Positions 30,644 through 40,700 of a DNA stretch of 64,000 nt are shown here, one piece after another. Where the stretch lies: the NCBI RefSeq assembly GCF_900188005.1, contig NZ_FZNR01000001.1:558001-622000 (forward strand), in the 5' to 3' direction. How positions within the stretch are numbered: position 1 is the stretch's first letter; each line of letters starts with the position of its first letter. Source of the stretch: Actinoplanes regularis. Its GTDB lineage: Bacteria; Actinomycetota; Actinomycetes; Mycobacteriales; Micromonosporaceae. Made by a program: the position numbers and the translations under genes. A model generated the notes under the pieces. The model was given only the letters and a program-made list of their open reading frames with translations. It was not told the DNA's origin and searched no databases.

Positions 30644-31141
30644 TCAGAAGGGCAGCGGGCGCTCCGCGTCCTCACCCTGGAAATTACCGATCTCGCGGAG
30701 TGCGTGCATTTTGTCACGGCCCCGCTCGATCGATGCCAGCGCCCGGGTCAGGAACTGCTCGAAGTTAGCCAGCGCGGTGTCGACGTAGTCGTCGACCTCC
30801 TCCCGCAGGCGCTGCGCCTCGGTCCGCGCCTCGGCGATGATCCGGGAGCCCTCGTGCTCCGCCGAGACGGTGATCTCGTTGACCGAGACCAGGCGGGTGT
30901 GTTCGGCCTCACCCTCGCTGATGATCCGGTCCGCCTCCCGGCGGCCGGCATCGACGATCCGGTCCCGCTCGTCCAGGACCGCCGCGGCCTTGCGCAGCTC
31001 GGAGGGGAGCTCGGCGCGGAGCTCCTCCAACCGCTCGATCATCTCGGCCCGATCGAACATGAAGTTCGTCCGGGACATCGGAACCGAACGCGCGTCCTGG
31101 ACGATCTCGATGAGCTCGTCGATACGGTCGAGCGGATCCAC
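30644..31141 (-). CDS. sepIVA: SepIVA-like DivIVA-domain coiled-coil protein
   Basis: 165 residues, mostly a long amphipathic helix: LDRIDELIEIVQDARSVPMS, then EMIERLEELRAELPSELRKA and EGSRIIAEARTEAQRLREEV. The position directly upstream of DUF177-rpmF-rnc matches Rv2927c/MSMEG_2416 (SepIVA), an envelope-growth and division factor in mycobacteria. It is shorter than those (about 245 residues). It probably binds membranes or division proteins at septa or poles. The assignment rests mainly on synteny and helix pattern. Confidence 0.7.
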   Translation of the reverse strand: MDPLDRIDELIEIVQDARSVPMSRTNFMFDRAEMIERLEELRAELPSELRKAAAVLDERDRIVDAGRREADRIISEGEAEHTRLVSVNEITVSAEHEGSRIIAEARTEAQRLREEVDDYVDTALANFEQFLTRALASIERGRDKMHALREIGNFQGEDAERPLPF

Positions 31142-31235
31142 CGGTTTCTCACTCCCGTCGTCGAACCGCCACCCAGCGTGGTGCGATCACGTTACTGTGC
31201 CGCCGCCCCGCCTGGTTTCGGCGCGCCGGTGGCTC

Positions 31236-31715
31236 CTAATTCTGCTTCAGCCGGTTGACCAGCCGTGCCAGCACCGGGTCCGGCAGGTACGCCGAGGCGT
31301 CGCCACCCCACTTGACCACGTCCTTGACCAGACTGGAAGAGAGGAACGAATAGAGGGGGTTGGTCGGCATGAACAGAGTCTCCACACCGGAGAGCCCGAT
31401 GTTCATCTGCGCCATCTGCAGCTCGTAGTCGAAGTCGCTCACCGCGCGTATGCCCTTGACCACGACCTCGGCACCCTGGTCGCGACAGAAGTCGACCAGC
31501 AGCCCATGGAAGGACATCACCCGGACGTTCTTGTACGGGGCGGTCACCTCGCTGAGCATCTCGAGTCGTTCCTCGACGGGGAACATCCCGGTCTTCGACT
31601 GGTTGATCAGAACCCCGACGATCACCTCGTCGAACAGCCGGCTGGCCCGCCCGACGATGTCGAGGTGACCGTTCGTGACCGGATCAAAGGAGCCGGGACA
31701 CACAGCTCGTCTCAT
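31236..31715 (-). CDS. coaD: Phosphopantetheine adenylyltransferase
   Basis: 159 residues, the normal CoaD length. The nucleotidyltransferase motif CPGSFDPVTNGHLDI (NGH) is at residues 7-21, KGIRAVSDFDYELQMA follows near residue 90, and the second signature is FLSSSLVKDV. It makes dephospho-CoA from 4'-phosphopantetheine. Its ATG overlaps the rsmD stop (ATGA). Confidence 0.97.
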   Translation of the reverse strand: MRRAVCPGSFDPVTNGHLDIVGRASRLFDEVIVGVLINQSKTGMFPVEERLEMLSEVTAPYKNVRVMSFHGLLVDFCRDQGAEVVVKGIRAVSDFDYELQMAQMNIGLSGVETLFMPTNPLYSFLSSSLVKDVVKWGGDASAYLPDPVLARLVNRLKQN

Positions 31716-32275
31716 GATCGGCGACCGTACCAAAGTGTGGTCTCGCCGTAGCGCCGGGTGCGGTCCCCGACCAGACCATCCACCCAGCTCAACGGCTCTG
31801 TCCGAGTGGAACGCTCGAACACCACCACGGCCTCCGGGGCCAGCCACCCGTTAGTGAGCAGCTCTCGTTGCAGAGTGTCCATCTCGTCGTTACCCACCGC
31901 GTAGGGCGGATCCGCGAAGACCACGTCGTACGGTTCACCGCCCGGCGGAGTGGCGAGCACCTGCAACACCTTCCCGGTCACCAGGCGTGCGGCCGCGCCT
32001 ACTTTCAGTGCCACGACATTGTCGCGGACCACCTTGGCCGCCCTGGCGTCCGATTCGACCAGAAGAGTGTGATCTGCCCCGCGGGACAACGCTTCCAGGC
32101 CAACCGCGCCGGATCCGGCGTACAGGTCGGCGAACCGCGCACCGGACAGATCGGTCATCGAATCCAGGGCGCTGAAGAACGCCTCCCGGACCCGGTCCGA
32201 TGTGGGTCGCGTCTGCGGGCCGGAGAGGGTGTGCAGCCGCCGGCCGCCGTGGGCACCGGCGATGATCCTGGTCAT
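31712..32275 (-). CDS. rsmD: 16S rRNA (guanine966-N2)-methyltransferase
   Basis: 187 residues from the ATG at 32275 (MTRIIAGAHGGRRL). Motifs: TRPTSDRVREAFFSALD, SAM-binding FADLYAGSGAVGLEALSRG and catalytic VFADPPYAVG. It is coupled to coaD. In related genomes recG usually lies next to this pair; here about 29 kb of accessory DNA intervenes. Confidence 0.95.
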   Translation of the reverse strand: MTRIIAGAHGGRRLHTLSGPQTRPTSDRVREAFFSALDSMTDLSGARFADLYAGSGAVGLEALSRGADHTLLVESDARAAKVVRDNVVALKVGAAARLVTGKVLQVLATPPGGEPYDVVFADPPYAVGNDEMDTLQRELLTNGWLAPEAVVVFERSTRTEPLSWVDGLVGDRTRRYGETTLWYGRRS

Positions 32276-32689
32276 CGGCGCCGGCCGTAGTTCTTCACAA
32301 GCACAGCAAGACGCTACGCCAGAGCCGGCCCGGCCCACGCGGAACTCTCCCGGGGCCACTCCCGGCGCCCACTATGAACCGTCCCATGGGGTCCTCGGGC
32401 ATTGGTCACCGCCGTGCGATTTCACCACACTTGCGGGCTTGTTTGGGCACTCAGCGCATTCGCAAGATTCCATACCGTCGACTGAAGATCTCAGATGCGC
32501 ATCAACACCCTTGGAGCGCGCTTAAGTGTTTCGCCGGGCGTGGGACGTGACTAAGGTCAACGCCGCTGTGTCGTCGGTACGCCGCCGACACGACGACGCG
32601 GGGAGGTGTCGTCGTAGACCGGCTGCTATCCACAGCCGTCTCCGTCTCTCTTCCTGTGAGTCCCCCTGTTCCCCTCCGCAGGAGAAGGC
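32276..32689. other. Intergenic region before the LPXTG surface gene
   Basis: No gene is supported in these 414 bases. A dyad GTGTCGTCGG-TACG-CCGCCGACAC occurs near 32568-32591, and CGTCGTCG-like repeats continue to about 32617. They may form the untranslated leader of the rightward surface protein gene, whose ribosome binding site AGGAGAAGG ends 3 bases before the GTG at 32690. Confidence 0.5.
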
Positions 32690-34210
32690 GTGAAAATCAA
32701 GTCATCACTTCGCCGTACCGCAACGCTCCTCGCGGGAGCGGTGGTCGGTCTGACGGGTGTCGTGGCCATCGCCACCCCCGCCAGCGCCCACGACGCCACA
32801 CTCAAGGGTTCTACGGTGTGCAGCACCGACGGTAAGAACCTCGTCACCTGGACGATCAAGAACGACTTCGGGACCCCCGCAACGCTGAACAAGCTGGTGA
32901 TCCCGGCGAACGGCACCAAGCCGGTCGACGAGAACGGCCACGAACTCACCGAGGGCTACGTGGTGCCCGCCGCGAAGAGCTGGAAGGAGTGGGGCACGGT
33001 CGTCTTCACCCAGAAGATCGACAGTGGCACTGAGGCCACCCTCTCCTTCCGGGCGTCCTGGGCGAAGGACGGCTTCACCGAGAAGTCGGACGACACGGAA
33101 ACCGTTAAGCTCGTCCAGGGCTGCACCGACACGGAAACCACGTGTGAGGCCAGCAAGACCGAGTTCAACCACACGTTCGCGCTGGTCGACGGCAAGTGGA
33201 AGGCCGTCGTAACCCTGGACGAGAAGTCCAAGCTCTGCCAGGAGGAGCCGGTCACCCTGGTCTCCTACTTCGCGCCGAGGCCGAACGACAACAACGGCGA
33301 CAACTGGCCGCAGTACCAGTACGACAGCCAGACCGACACGATCACGGACCAGAAGCGGTCCATCACGCTGGAAGTCGCGGCGCCGGACTGCAACACCCAG
33401 GTCGACCTGTTCTTCGGCGCCAAGATCATCAATCCGATGGAGAAGGACGGCGCCCGCTACGGCAACACCAAGCTGGGCAGCGACACCGGCCTCGGCTCGC
33501 GCTCCAAGGGCCCGCAGGGCTGGTACAACGGCGGCACCAAGGCCTGCACCACCCCGGCCGTCACCACCGTCCCCAACTGCATCGGCGAGCAGGCGATCAA
33601 CCTCACCAACACCGGTGAGCTGGGCAAGTACGCGGTCGACTTCACCGTCAAGTACGGCGAGACCACCAAGATCGTGAACGTCGCCCCCGGCAAGTCCGAG
33701 TCCCTCATCATCCCGGCCGGCGCCGGTGACGTGACCGTGAGCGCCGACGGGCTCGAAACGAAGACGTACAGCTGGAGCCGTCCCGAGGACTGCGCCCCGC
33801 CGGCCGTCACCATCCAGAACGACTGCACCGACGTCTCGGTCGTCATCGACAACCCGAAGGACGTCACCCCGGTGACCGCCAAGGTGACCTACGGCGAAGA
33901 GACCAAGACCGTCACGGTCAAGGCCGACTCCGAGGAGAAGGTGACCTTCAAGCTGACCGAGGTCAAGTTCGCCACGGTGGCCTTCGAGGGCCTCAACCTG
34001 GAGCCGCTGAAGGTCGCGGTCAAGGACATCGAGTGTGGCCCGACCGAGACCGCGTCGCCCTCCACCACCCCGGTGGCCAGCGACGAGCCGTCCCTGCCGG
34101 TGACCGGTGCCGCTGCCGGCAGCATCGCGGGCATCGCGGTTCTGCTGCTCGGTGGCGGTATGGCGATGTTCTTCATCGCTCGCCGTCGCAAGACCAAGTT
34201 CACCGCCTGA
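32690..34210 (+). CDS. LPXTG-anchored cell-surface protein
   Basis: 506 residues from a GTG. Signal peptide at residues 1-33 (LLAGAVVGLTGVVAIA ending TPASAHD). The exterior part has paired Cys and beta-rich domains, including two similar modules near residues 295-365 and 370-445 (TVPNCIGEQAINLTNTGEL and TIQNDCTDVSVVIDNPKD) whose strands TKIVNVAPGKSESLI and TKTVTVKADSEEKVT correspond. The C-terminus has the sortase signal SLPVTGAAAG near residue 468, a hydrophobic span and an RRRKTKF tail. It should be linked to peptidoglycan or pilus-like substrates by a sortase not encoded here. Adhesion is a guess. Confidence 0.85.
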   Translation: MKIKSSLRRTATLLAGAVVGLTGVVAIATPASAHDATLKGSTVCSTDGKNLVTWTIKNDFGTPATLNKLVIPANGTKPVDENGHELTEGYVVPAAKSWKEWGTVVFTQKIDSGTEATLSFRASWAKDGFTEKSDDTETVKLVQGCTDTETTCEASKTEFNHTFALVDGKWKAVVTLDEKSKLCQEEPVTLVSYFAPRPNDNNGDNWPQYQYDSQTDTITDQKRSITLEVAAPDCNTQVDLFFGAKIINPMEKDGARYGNTKLGSDTGLGSRSKGPQGWYNGGTKACTTPAVTTVPNCIGEQAINLTNTGELGKYAVDFTVKYGETTKIVNVAPGKSESLIIPAGAGDVTVSADGLETKTYSWSRPEDCAPPAVTIQNDCTDVSVVIDNPKDVTPVTAKVTYGEETKTVTVKADSEEKVTFKLTEVKFATVAFEGLNLEPLKVAVKDIECGPTETASPSTTPVASDEPSLPVTGAAAGSIAGIAVLLLGGGMAMFFIARRRKTKFTA

Positions 34211-34241
34211 TAGCGGCAGCTACAGCGCACTGAACTGAAGG

Positions 34242-34274
34242 GGCGCGCCGACCGAAAGGTCGGCGCGCCTTTTC
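34242..34274 (+). terminator. Intrinsic terminator of the LPXTG gene
   Basis: GGCGCGCCGACC (34242-34253), GAAA loop, GGTCGGCGCGCC (34258-34269), then TTTTCG: a 12-bp perfect stem with a stable tetraloop. Confidence 0.93.
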
Positions 34275-34368
34275 GTTGTGGATCCGGTTCGCGGGAGACT
34301 GCCGAATGGCGCGGATGTGCCCGCAGTAAGCGGCCCCATCAGCCGAATCAGCTTCGGAGCGACCTCCG

Positions 34369-34685
34369 AAGTCGACGATCCAGGTCGAGACCTTCAGCCG
34401 GGGCCTCGTGCCGGATGACGAACCGGCGCTGGTGGATGTACTCGACCTTGACAGCGGAGTTGAAGGCCTCGGCAGCGGCGTTGTCGAGGGCGGAGCCGGC
34501 CCGGCCCATCGACTGCAGCACACCCAGTCACCGGCACGCCTTCTCGTAGGCCTCGGACGTATCTTGGCTGCCGCGGTCGCAGTGAAGATCACCCCGTCCA
34601 CGGTGTCACCCCGGGTGGCGGCCATGTTCAGTGACGCCTCAACCGGTTCGGCGTCGTGAGGTTCGGCTGTCAGATGATCATGAAT
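34369..34685 (-). pseudogene. IS3-family transposase (OrfB) remnant
   Basis: On the minus strand, pieces in different frames give AAT-RGDTVDGVIF, CDRGSQDTSEAYEKACR (a DDE Asp), an internal stop, then LGVLQSMGRAGSALDNAAAE with AEAFNSAVKVEYIH (the DDE Glu region) and finally LKVSTWIVDF. These match the catalytic half of IS3-type transposases, but frameshifts and an in-frame stop break it. No terminal inverted repeats were found. It marks past mobile-element activity at the island's left side. Confidence 0.75.
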
Positions 34686-34696
34686 GAGAGACGCAC

Positions 34697-34726
34697 CGAG
34701 GGCCGGGCAAGTGCCCGGCCCTCGGC
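34697..34726 (-). terminator. Strong hairpin after the LamG giant gene
   Basis: CCGAGGGCCGGGCA (34697-34710) and TGCCCGGCCCTCGG (34713-34726) form a 14-bp perfect stem with a 2-base loop, 15 bases past the stop of the leftward giant gene. There is little T run, but it is a likely terminator. Confidence 0.75.
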
Positions 34727-34741
34727 TCACTGCTGAATCGA

Positions 34742-37700
34742 TCAGTCGGTGGTCCGTAGAACCCCGACCTCATTGGGCGTCAGCGCCCGATCCCACATGT
34801 GGACTTCGTCGAGGGCACCGCTGTACCCGTCGCCGGGGGTGTCCGAGCAGAATTCAAGGTACGTCTCGCTCGAGGTGAACGGCGTGACGCCGGCCACACT
34901 GCCCTCGCTCTTGCCGTCGACATAGAGAGCCAGAGTCTTCGACTCGGCGTCGTACGTCACCGTCAATTCCGTCCAGGCGCCGGCCTGCGGAGCCACCGTA
35001 GACGTCACGGTGAACCAGGTCGGCGTGCCCATCGGAGTCGACGCCATGCTGGCGACCCAACGGTTCGTCGACTTCTGGTACCTGACCTCCACCGACGGGT
35101 TGTCCTGGCTGATGAGTTCGCGCTGGAGCGCGATCGCATCGCCGTCCAGCTTATCCAGACGAGTCCACATGGTGATGGTGAAACTCTTCGTCGTGTTGAG
35201 CGGCAGGAAGGTGACGGCGCTGGCGTTGCTCAACTCCCGGATCTTGGTGAAGACCGCCGCTTGCGTGTCCGCTCGCCGGCCCTGGCCCAGCACCGCGTTG
35301 TGAAAGTCGAGCCAATACTGCTTCCGCGGGCTCCCGTAACCGTGACTAGTGTCGATACTGTCGTTATACGTGCCGATCGTTGAATTATCGATCAGCCAAG
35401 TCGCGACCTCGGGGGTGCCCCAGCCGCTACGGGCCAGGTGCACCACTTCGGTCATATCGACGGCCCGGTCCCACAGCTTGACCTCGCTGAGGTCGCCGGC
35501 GAACCAGGTCGAGCCACCGCGGCCGATCCACGTCGCGCCGGCCGGGTCGTTGAACGGGGTGACGTCGGCGACGCTCCCCTCGGCCCGGCCGTTGACGTAG
35601 ATGGTGAGGACCTTCGTCCCCGCGTTGTAGACCGCGGCGAGGTGGGTCCACACGCCGGCCTGCGGCGCCGCTGCGGAGTAGGCGTTCCACCAGGTGACCC
35701 CGCTGCCCGAGGTGGCCGACGGCATCTGCGCGAGCCACCGGTCCGTGGACTTCTGGTACTGGAAGTACAGCGACGCGCTGCCGCTGGCGTCCCGGGTGAG
35801 GATGGTCCGGTCAGCCGATTTGTCGGTCAACCGGGCCCACGCCGACACCGTGAAACTCTGGCTGGTGTCCAGCTTCAGAGTGGTCTCGGCGTAACTCGAG
35901 GTGCCGTTGAACGTCGCCGCCTTGCCGCCCGCCCGCCGAGCGGCCGACCAGGTGACGCCGGTGAGCGTCGCGGGATGGTCGCCGGTCGGCCCGGTGTCCG
36001 CCGCCGTGCTGCCCGTGCCTTCGTCCAGCTGCCACGCCGCGATCGGAGCTGTGGCGAGGTGCGACTCGATGTGCACGCCCGTGCCCGGCCGCAAGACCGG
36101 CTGCATGGAGCTGTACTGCATCGCGATGAGGCCGTCCGCGTCCTCGATACCGATCGTGGACGCGCCGCCCCTGCGGATGAAGGTGTCGTCACCAGGGGCA
36201 TAGACGAAGTCGTACCCGCCAGCTTCGTTGAAGATCACCTGGAAGCTGGTCCGGACCGAGATGTCGCCGTACTGGTACACGTTCTTCCACTCGACGACGA
36301 ACTGGCGGTTCGGCGCCTCGCCACGAGTCGCGGTCCGCACCGCGGCCTCGTCATCCACCACCCAGTCGCTCCAGAGCGGGTAGACGGCCGCGTTCGGACC
36401 GCTCTCCGCGCCAGGAGTGGGGATGCCGCTATAGCCGACCTTCGACGTCTCGGGGTCCGCGAAGGCAATGTAGCCGTTGCTGTCCACCCAACCCGAGCCG
36501 TACAACTCGCCGTAGAGCTGGACCCGGAACGGCAGCTTGATCGACATGAAGTCGTCGTCACCGCTGATCGCCAGCTTGGTGGCGTCGTCGTCCAGCGACG
36601 TGTAGTCGATCGGCTGCTCGGACATCGTGTAGCTGCCGACAGCCGGCCTCGCGGTCAACGCGAAATCGGCCGCGCCCTGAGCATTCGTGCTGACGGCCAC
36701 GGTCTGCGCGACCGAGCCCAGGCAGGTCTGCCCCGAATCGGTGGCGATCACCTGCCAGGTACCCGCCGGCACCCCGTCGAACCGGTACCTACCGTCGGCC
36801 GCGGTGGTCGTCGACTGACCGGCAACCGTGACGGCTACCCCCTCCGCCGCCCCGCCCGCGCAGGACACCAGACCCGTGACGCTGCCCTGGCCGGGCTCAC
36901 CCGGGTGATAGGTCACGCTGAGACCCTCACTGAGCGCGGCCCGGTGGAACAGGTACCGATAGCCGATCGAGCCGGTGGCGTCCTCGATGCCGATGCTGCC
37001 GGTGCTGCCCTGCTCCGCCGGGCTGGCCGGATCGATGTCGCGATAGTTCAGCGTGATCTCGCCGTTCTCCGTGAACACCGCCTGGAAGCTCACCCGCGCC
37101 GACGGATCTTCGTCGAGATAGACGTTGTCCCACTCGACGATCCAGCTGCGGTTCGGGGCCGTCCCACTGGACTTCGTCGAGATCACCGAGTTCGTGTCGC
37201 CCTCCCAGTCGTCCCAGAAAGCGAACACGTCACCCTGCACGTCGGACGGGTTGCCTGTTGGCACCGGATAGTTGAACGGCATCACACAGCAGGCATCCCG
37301 GAACGAAACCGCGCCGTTCTCGCCCACCAGGGCCTTCGTGTACGACTCCCCATAGAGCTTGATCGGGAACGGCGTCGTCGCCCTCCAGGAGTACTCGGCA
37401 GCTTCGGTGGACCCGAACGTCTGCAGGGTCTCGCCGTCGGCGAAGGACCCCGTTCCGACGGTGCACGTGTAACCCAGTCCGTCGCCCGCCAGCATCAACG
37501 ACAGGTCGGTCCGGGTGTCCCGCACCACATGCTGCACCAGGTCGGACGCATACTGGCCGGAGCACGAATCGCCCACGCCGGCCGCCGTCACCATGTATTC
37601 GCCGACCGGCACGCCGGTGAACTGGTAGTTACCGTCGGCGTCCGTAGTCACCTTCTTGCCACCCGGCTCCAGGGTGATCTCGTGGTCGGCTATCGGAGCG

Positions 37701-40700
37701 CCGGTGACCGCGGTCGTCAGCGTTCCGCCGATCGTACCGGCCGCCGCTGGCGTCCAGGTGATCGACGACTGCGTGGTCAGCGACGCCTCGTTGTAGGAGT
37801 AGACGGCCGCGGCCGAGCCAGAGGCGCTCTCCAGCCCGATGGACGCGGCGTTCCCCCGCTCACCGTTCGCAACCAGGGATGCGTACTCGAAGACGATTCG
37901 CCCGTCCTCGCGGAAGATCACCTCGAAGGTGCTCGGCGTTGGGTAGTCGATGCTGACGTCACGCCACTCCACCACAAAGGACCTGTTCGGCGCCGTGCCG
38001 ATCAGCTCGCTGCGGATGGTGCTCTGGTCCAGCCTGCTGACCTGATCCCAGTACGGCGCGATCACCGCGTTCGGAGTCTCCGTCGAGGGCATCGGTCCGT
38101 TGGCGTAGCTGTCCTCCTCGGGTCCGCCACCCATGATGATCAGACCGTTCACGCCGACCGTGGCCGTGCTGTAGGTCTGACCGTGGTACAGCACCGGGAA
38201 CGGGAAGTTCAGCGGGGCGTTGTACTCCCCTTGGCTGCCCGTCACGGGAAGCACGGTCGACGCGGGAACGTACTGGTCGGCCCCGATGCTGCAGGCATAC
38301 CCGAAGGCGCCGTAATCCGGCGCCAGTCGCAGATCACGGACCACATCGGCGTCGAGTTGCACCTGGCTGTCCGCCAGCAGCGCGCACCGGCCGCCCGGCG
38401 TGCTGGTGACCCGGTAGCTGTCCGCCACCAGACCGGTGAAGTTGTACGCGCCGTTCGCCGCCGTCGTGGCCGTGAAACCACTCGGGTCGAGCTTGACGAC
38501 CGCGCCACCGATAGGCTTGCCGTCCGTCCCGGTCAGGGTGCCGGACAGGTTGTGCACCTCCAGCATGCCGGCGGAGTCGGGGCGGGTGAACACGATCGCC
38601 CTGCCGTTGGCCAGCACCGGGTCGCCGGTCGAGTAGGTGAATCCGTCCTCCTCGGTCGGCGCAGCGATCCCGACCAGGGCGTTGTCGCCCTGCTCGGTCG
38701 CGTTGTCCAGGCCGCTGTAGTTGGTGGTGACGGAACCGTCGAAGCCCAGCGTCACCTCGAAGCTGAGCCGCTGCGCGGTGTTGCCCTTGCGGTAGACATT
38801 GCGCCACTCCACGACGGCCTGTTGCGTGGAGCCACTGCCGGAGACAGCGGTCCGCACACTGGCCGAGGCGTCGACGACCAGGTCGTCCCAGAACGGGGCG
38901 ATCACCGGGTTCTGCCCCGCCATGGTCGTCAAGTCGCCGGAGCCGAGGTACGGGTACGAGCCACCCGGGTTGGCGAACGACAGCACGCCGTTCGTGTCGA
39001 CCCAGACCGTCCGGTAGGCGCTGCCGTAGAACGGGAACGAGAACGGCAGGGTGACCGTGGTGACCGCGTCGTCGCCCGTCAGCGGCAACACGGTGGTGCC
39101 GGTGGCGAAGCTGGCGGTCCGCTCGATACAGGTCTGCCCGAGTTTGTCCTTGATCCGGTACAGGTACAACTGCAGGTACAAGCCCTGCTTGTCGACCAGG
39201 TAGGACTGGTTGCCGGCCATGCCACACCGGCCACCGGAACCGGCGCTCACCGAGTAGTTGCCTGGCGGCAGGTTGGCGAAGACGTAGCTGCCGGCGGCGT
39301 CGGTGGTCGTGGTGTAGCCGCCGGGCTGCAGGGTGACTGTGGCGCCGGCGGCACCGAGCCAGTTCGTATCCAGCACGGAACCGGACAGGCTCGCCCCGAA
39401 GACGGTGAGCTGCCCCTGATTCCACGGCCCGACCCGCGCGCCGTCGTCGACCGACACCGCGTAGAACGGCCGATCGCCGGTGATGGTGCCGACCGGAACG
39501 TCGACGGTCGCGCTGCCACCGGCGGTGGCGGCATTGACCGTGTTGCCCAGGCTGGTGTCGCCGATGCTGTACTTGAACTTGGTGACGTTGGTGTCACCGC
39601 CGGCGTCGAGCTTGACCCTCAGGCTGCCACCGGATGGGGCCTCCGACCCGTTCGGGAAGGAGATCGCGGGCTGCATCGGCAGGGCCATGTCGGCCAGTTT
39701 GGCTGCGGCCTCAGCGAACGCGTAGACCCGCACGTCGTCGACGTCGCCGTTGAAGAAGCCACTGTCGGCGCCGCTCACCTTGCTCTTGCCGATGGTCAGC
39801 GCGCCAGCGGCGTTGAACCCACCGGTCAACGTCGCCGTCGGCTGTGCCACACCGTTGACGTACAGGGTCAGTTTCTTGGTCGAGGAGTCGTAGACCCCGG
39901 CCAGATGCACCCACTTGCCGGCGGTCGCCGTAGCGGTCGACAACGCCTGGACATAGGCGACACCGTCGGTGTCCGTTCCCGCCATCGCGAAGCGCCACTT
40001 GTTGTCGCCGGCGGAGTAGCCCAGCGTGAACGCCGAAGTTCGGCTGCCGCCCTGGGCGACCGCGACGCGCTGGCCGGTGCCACCGGTAGCGGTCAGTTTG
40101 ACCCGCGCGGTCACCGTGAACGTGCTGTCGGTCCGCATCGTCATGGTCGCACCGGTATCCGGGTGCGGATAGGTGGCCGGGGTCGACTTGGCCGCGAACC
40201 CGCTCGTCCCGTTCAAGGACAGGGCAGTGCCGTCACCGCTCCGACCGGTCGACCGGGTGGCGCCGCCGCCCAGGGTGAGGGTGTTGCCGTGGTTGCTAAT
40301 GTCGGTGGCCGTGGTCGTGCCGTCCGCCTCACCGAACGTCCAGTGCCCGGCGGGACCGTTCGCCTTCACGCTGAACACGTATGTCGCGGGAGTCGCCGAA
40401 CACCGGCTGGCCCGGTCGATCGCCCACACTCGCAACGTGTTGATGCCGTCCTTGACCGGCGTCACGGACATCGCACCACCGTGCGTGGTGGCGTCGGCGT
40501 TCACCTTCGCCGCGGTGGTGCACAGTTCGCCGGAGTCCAATGACCACGCGTACTGCAGAACCTCCTCAGGCCGCGTCGTCGGCGCCGCGACCGAGAACGT
40601 GCCGGTGATCCCCGGCCCGCCGCTCGGCGTCGTCGACGAGGTGTAGCTGGTCGACGTCGACTTGATCACGCCCGGCGTGGGCGGCGGCGTCTCGTCGACG

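Noticed and set aside
35438..40543. 1,700-codon open frame opposite the LamG giant
   Set aside because: Low-complexity Arg/Gly/Val protein with no ribosome binding site; the minus-strand frame has clear domains.
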